Source: CAUZIZ01 sp965219855 (GTDB lineage: Bacteria; Acidobacteriota; UBA6911; RPQK01; JAJDTT01). Taken from it: a stretch of DNA of 64,000 nt. The stretch covers positions 1 through 64,000 of the forward strand of contig CBDCOR010000028.1 in assembly GCA_965219855.1 (NCBI GenBank), given 5' to 3'. The position numbers and the translations under genes are program-made. The notes under the pieces were generated by a model that ran no database searches, was not told the origin of the DNA, and worked only from the letters and a program-made list of their open reading frames with translations. Positions 61,754-64,000 of this stretch are shown here, piece after piece; the stretch's first letter is position 1, and every line of letters starts with the position of its first letter.

Positions 61754-61835
61754 GTAGCGGTGGCCTCCAGGCCGCCGTGCGTCGAGCCAACAGCTCGAAG
61801 AAAGAAGAGTACTTCGGCCTGGAGGCCAAAGCTAC
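61754..61835. repeat. R2 repeat, inverted orientation
   Basis: An R2 core beginning GTAGCGGTGGCCTCCAGGCC and ending GGCCTGGAGGCCAAAGCTAC, with the inner dyad CGAGCCAACAGCTCG. It lies between the convergent TPR and NamZ genes and could terminate both. R1 boxes are not recognisable next to it. Confidence 0.7.
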
Positions 61836-61842
61836 GCCCGAG

Positions 61843-63012
61843 TCAATCGTAGAGCAGAAAACGAGCTCGGGTCTCTCTAAAAGCTTCCAGATCCTTCTGC
61901 CATCCCGAAATGATCTCCTGGGGAGATCGTCCCTGCTCCAGGCCCTCCCGGATGGCCGGCGATCCGGAGAGGCGATCGAAAATGGCATTCTTGAACTCGA
62001 ACTCGTTGGGATGCATCCGGAGCAATTGGTGCAGCAGATGAAGCACCACTCCGATGGGATCAAAAGCGTGCCGATCCAAGACGTGGATCTGGATCCCCCG
62101 ACAAGGCTCTCCCTTGAATTTCGAGAAAGTCGGACGGAACGCCTGGGTCCGAAATCGCACGCCCTCCAATCCCAGTTGGTTGAGTTTCTGTGCCAGTTGA
62201 GCGCTCTTCAACCAAGGTGCCCCGAACAGTTCGAAGGGACGGGTGCTCCCCCTCCCCTCGGACAGATTGGTTCCCTCGATCAAGCAGAGCCCCGGATAGA
62301 CGGTTGCGGTAGCGAGGGTGGGCATGTTTGGAGAGGGCATGATCCACTGGAGACCGGTCTGGTCGTACCACTGCGATCGCTTCCAACCCTGCAGCGGAAC
62401 GATCTTCAGGTCGCAGCCCAGTTCGGCCTCGGCGTTGAAGAGACGGGCGAGTTCCCCGACGGTCATCCCATGTCGCAAGGCAATGGGGTGCACGCCGACG
62501 AACGATGCTTGCCCAGGCTCCAGTAAAGGTCCCTCCACCCGCGTGGCATCAATGGGATTGGGACGGTCCAGCACCAACAAAGGGACTCCGTGCAAGCCCG
62601 CCGCCTTCATGCACTCGTAGAGGGTAGAGATATAGGTGTAGAAGCGGACTCCCGCGTCTTGAACGTCGAAGATCAGAACGTCCACTCCCTCGAGCATCTT
62701 TGCGGTCGGTGCGTGGGTCGAGCCGTAGAGGCTGTACCGGGCTGCTTCTCCTGCGATCTTCTCCCCCGCCTGGGCCTGTCCTAGCAGACCATGTTCGGGA
62801 GCAAAGAGGGCTACCAGGTGGACTTCCGGCTGACGTTCCAGAAGATAAGCCAGGCTCTCCAACTGGGCAGTCACCCCAGTGTGATTGGTGATCAGCCCGA
62901 CGCGCTGTCCCTGGATCCAGGAAAAAAAAGGCTCTTGCAGAATCTGATCCGCCCCTAGCTGAATTGGGGCTGCGGGGGCAAGAAGTAGGGCCAAAAGAGG
63001 GAGAACGGTCAC
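61843..63012 (-). CDS. namZ: Exo-beta-N-acetylmuramidase NamZ (DUF1343)
   Basis: This 389-residue protein has a signal peptide (VLPLLALLLAPAAP) and the DUF1343 pattern: GLITNHTGV, LFAPEHGLLG, LIFDVQDAGVRFYTY, LLVLDRPNPI, LIEGTNLSEGRGSTRPFELFGAP. Characterised members (NamZ, GH171) remove terminal MurNAc from peptidoglycan fragments for cell wall recycling. Its length is standard. It is separated by 10 bp from the glcD-type gene, suggesting cotranscription. Confidence 0.88.
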   Translation of the reverse strand: MTVLPLLALLLAPAAPIQLGADQILQEPFFSWIQGQRVGLITNHTGVTAQLESLAYLLERQPEVHLVALFAPEHGLLGQAQAGEKIAGEAARYSLYGSTHAPTAKMLEGVDVLIFDVQDAGVRFYTYISTLYECMKAAGLHGVPLLVLDRPNPIDATRVEGPLLEPGQASFVGVHPIALRHGMTVGELARLFNAEAELGCDLKIVPLQGWKRSQWYDQTGLQWIMPSPNMPTLATATVYPGLCLIEGTNLSEGRGSTRPFELFGAPWLKSAQLAQKLNQLGLEGVRFRTQAFRPTFSKFKGEPCRGIQIHVLDRHAFDPIGVVLHLLHQLLRMHPNEFEFKNAIFDRLSGSPAIREGLEQGRSPQEIISGWQKDLEAFRETRARFLLYD

Positions 63013-63022
63013 CGCGATGTCA

Positions 63023-64000
63023 TCAGGAGGGGGCGAGCTCCCGCTCCCTGAACTCCATACACACTTTGGTCGAGGGGAGAATCTTGTCTGGATTGCACAG
63101 GCCTTTGGGATCGAACAAGTAGCGGATCCGCTTCATGATCTCCAAATCGCAATCGGAAAACATAAACGGCATGAAATCCCTTTTCTCGAGCCCCACTCCA
63201 TGTTCTCCGGTGAGAGCACCACCGACCTCAATGCAGACCTGGACCATCTCTTCGCTCGCCTTCAGGACTCGATCCAGCTGATCCGGGCTGTCGCCGTCGT
63301 AGAGAAGAACGGGATGCAGATTGCCGTCCCCCGCATGAAAGACGTTGACCATCGGAAGGCGGTATTGGGCAGCAATCGCGTAGATCCTTTCGACGACCTC
63401 GGTGAGGCGGGTTCGGGGAACGACCGTGTCCTGGAGATAGAAGTTCTTGGCCAGCCTTCCGAAGGCACCGAAGGCCTTCTTTCGGCCCGACCAAAGCCGA
63501 GTGCGCTCGCTTTCATCACGGGCCTCTTGGACCTCACGGGCGCCGTTGGACAGTAGGATTTCGCGTACCTGCCCTACTAATGCCTCGGTTTCGGCCTCGT
63601 ACCCGTCCAGTTCAACCAACAAGACACCGGCGGCATCGGTGGGGTAACCGGCTGCGTAGAGCGAGTTCTCTACCGTCTGGATGGTGAGCTGATCCATGAA
63701 TTCCATAGCTGCCGGAATGATCCCCGCGCCGATGATATCGGACACCGACCGCGTGGCATCACTTAGCTGGAGGTAGTCCGCCAAGAAGGTCTTCACCGTT
63801 TGAGGCAGAGGCAGGAGTCGAACCCATGCCTTGGTCATGATTCCCAGGGTTCCTTCACTGCCTGTGAACAAGCCCCTCAGGTCGAAGCCGGCATTTTCGC
63901 CTTGAGGACTTCCCAGTACGACCAGCTCTCCCTGCGGTGTAACCGCTTCAATCGCCAACACGTGCAACACCGTTGTCCCGTACTTCAGACAGTGAGGCCC
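63023..64000 (-). CDS. glcD: FAD-linked oxidase, glycolate oxidase subunit GlcD-like, 5' end outside window
   Basis: The frame is open to the right edge (first codons GPHCLKYGTTV), so the N-terminal FAD-binding part is only partly present. The remainder has GFDLRGLFTGSEGTLGI (end of the FAD domain) and the FAD-oxidase C-terminal domain with NVFHAGDGNLHP and GGALTGEHGVGLEK. The family oxidises 2-hydroxy acids such as glycolate or lactate. Because of its position beside namZ, oxidation of lactate derived from MurNAc is conceivable but untested. Confidence 0.9.
   Translation of the reverse strand, partial: GPHCLKYGTTVLHVLAIEAVTPQGELVVLGSPQGENAGFDLRGLFTGSEGTLGIMTKAWVRLLPLPQTVKTFLADYLQLSDATRSVSDIIGAGIIPAAMEFMDQLTIQTVENSLYAAGYPTDAAGVLLVELDGYEAETEALVGQVREILLSNGAREVQEARDESERTRLWSGRKKAFGAFGRLAKNFYLQDTVVPRTRLTEVVERIYAIAAQYRLPMVNVFHAGDGNLHPVLLYDGDSPDQLDRVLKASEEMVQVCIEVGGALTGEHGVGLEKRDFMPFMFSDCDLEIMKRIRYLFDPKGLCNPDKILPSTKVCMEFRERELAPS

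Overview
The window reads as a chromosomal segment of a Gram-negative, free-living heterotroph. The gene mix (Tat-exported Gfo/Idh/MocA oxidoreductases, DUF1080 and ThuA proteins, a CRTAC1/UnbV protein beside a multiheme cytochrome-TPR protein, a GldG-type ABC exporter, NamZ) is typical of Acidobacteriota and of PVC or Planctomycete-like lineages. I favour Acidobacteriota, but no rRNA or other decisive marker is present, so this is inference. No tRNA, rRNA or CRISPR array was seen.

Layout. 1-7657: the end of a surface-polysaccharide locus (asparagine synthase-like amidotransferase cut by the left edge, GT4 glycosyltransferase, UDP-GlcNAc 2-epimerase, heparinase II/III-like protein), split by an IS4-family element. 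8138-12867: cyclic-nucleotide phosphodiesterase-like protein and polyphosphate kinase facing an exopolyphosphatase. 13004-19136: a secreted GH32/43-like protein, an SDR remnant, a DUF2007 protein, Lon, a YugP-like zinc peptidase and an isochorismatase-like hydrolase. 19556-25179: an unusual 900-residue altronate dehydratase-family protein, then two damaged secreted-protein genes, one split by a second identical IS and one frameshifted. 25879-30701: cytochrome/TPR protein, CRTAC1 protein and an alkyltransferase-like protein. 31303-42091: a sugar-processing island with four Gfo/Idh/MocA oxidoreductases, DUF1080 and ThuA proteins, an M20 hydrolase and a sodium symporter. 42388-47295: a three-gene ABC exporter operon. 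47463-55655: MetE-like protein, CocE-type hydrolase, GH-like lipoprotein, MddA-like methyltransferase, alcohol dehydrogenase, acyl-CoA dehydrogenase. 56180-61639: a tight operon meaB-mce-MBL hydrolase-mtnP-PfkB kinase-TPR. 61843-64000: NamZ and a GlcD-type oxidase cut by the right edge.

The strongest signal not explained by genes is in the intergenic space. At least five families of inverted-repeat sequence recur there. One (here R1) is a 50-57 bp box with AAGTTTC/GAAACTT ends that brackets at least three alternative inserts. One insert (R2) is present in near-identical copies at distant loci, and a third hairpin (R3) is nested in one copy of another insert but absent from its homologue. Several copies supply or abut stop codons of the upstream gene. 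No transposase obviously responsible for these repeats lies in the window.

All calls come from reading the sequence; no database search was run. Starts were moved inward where a signal peptide, Tat motif or ribosome binding site fitted better.
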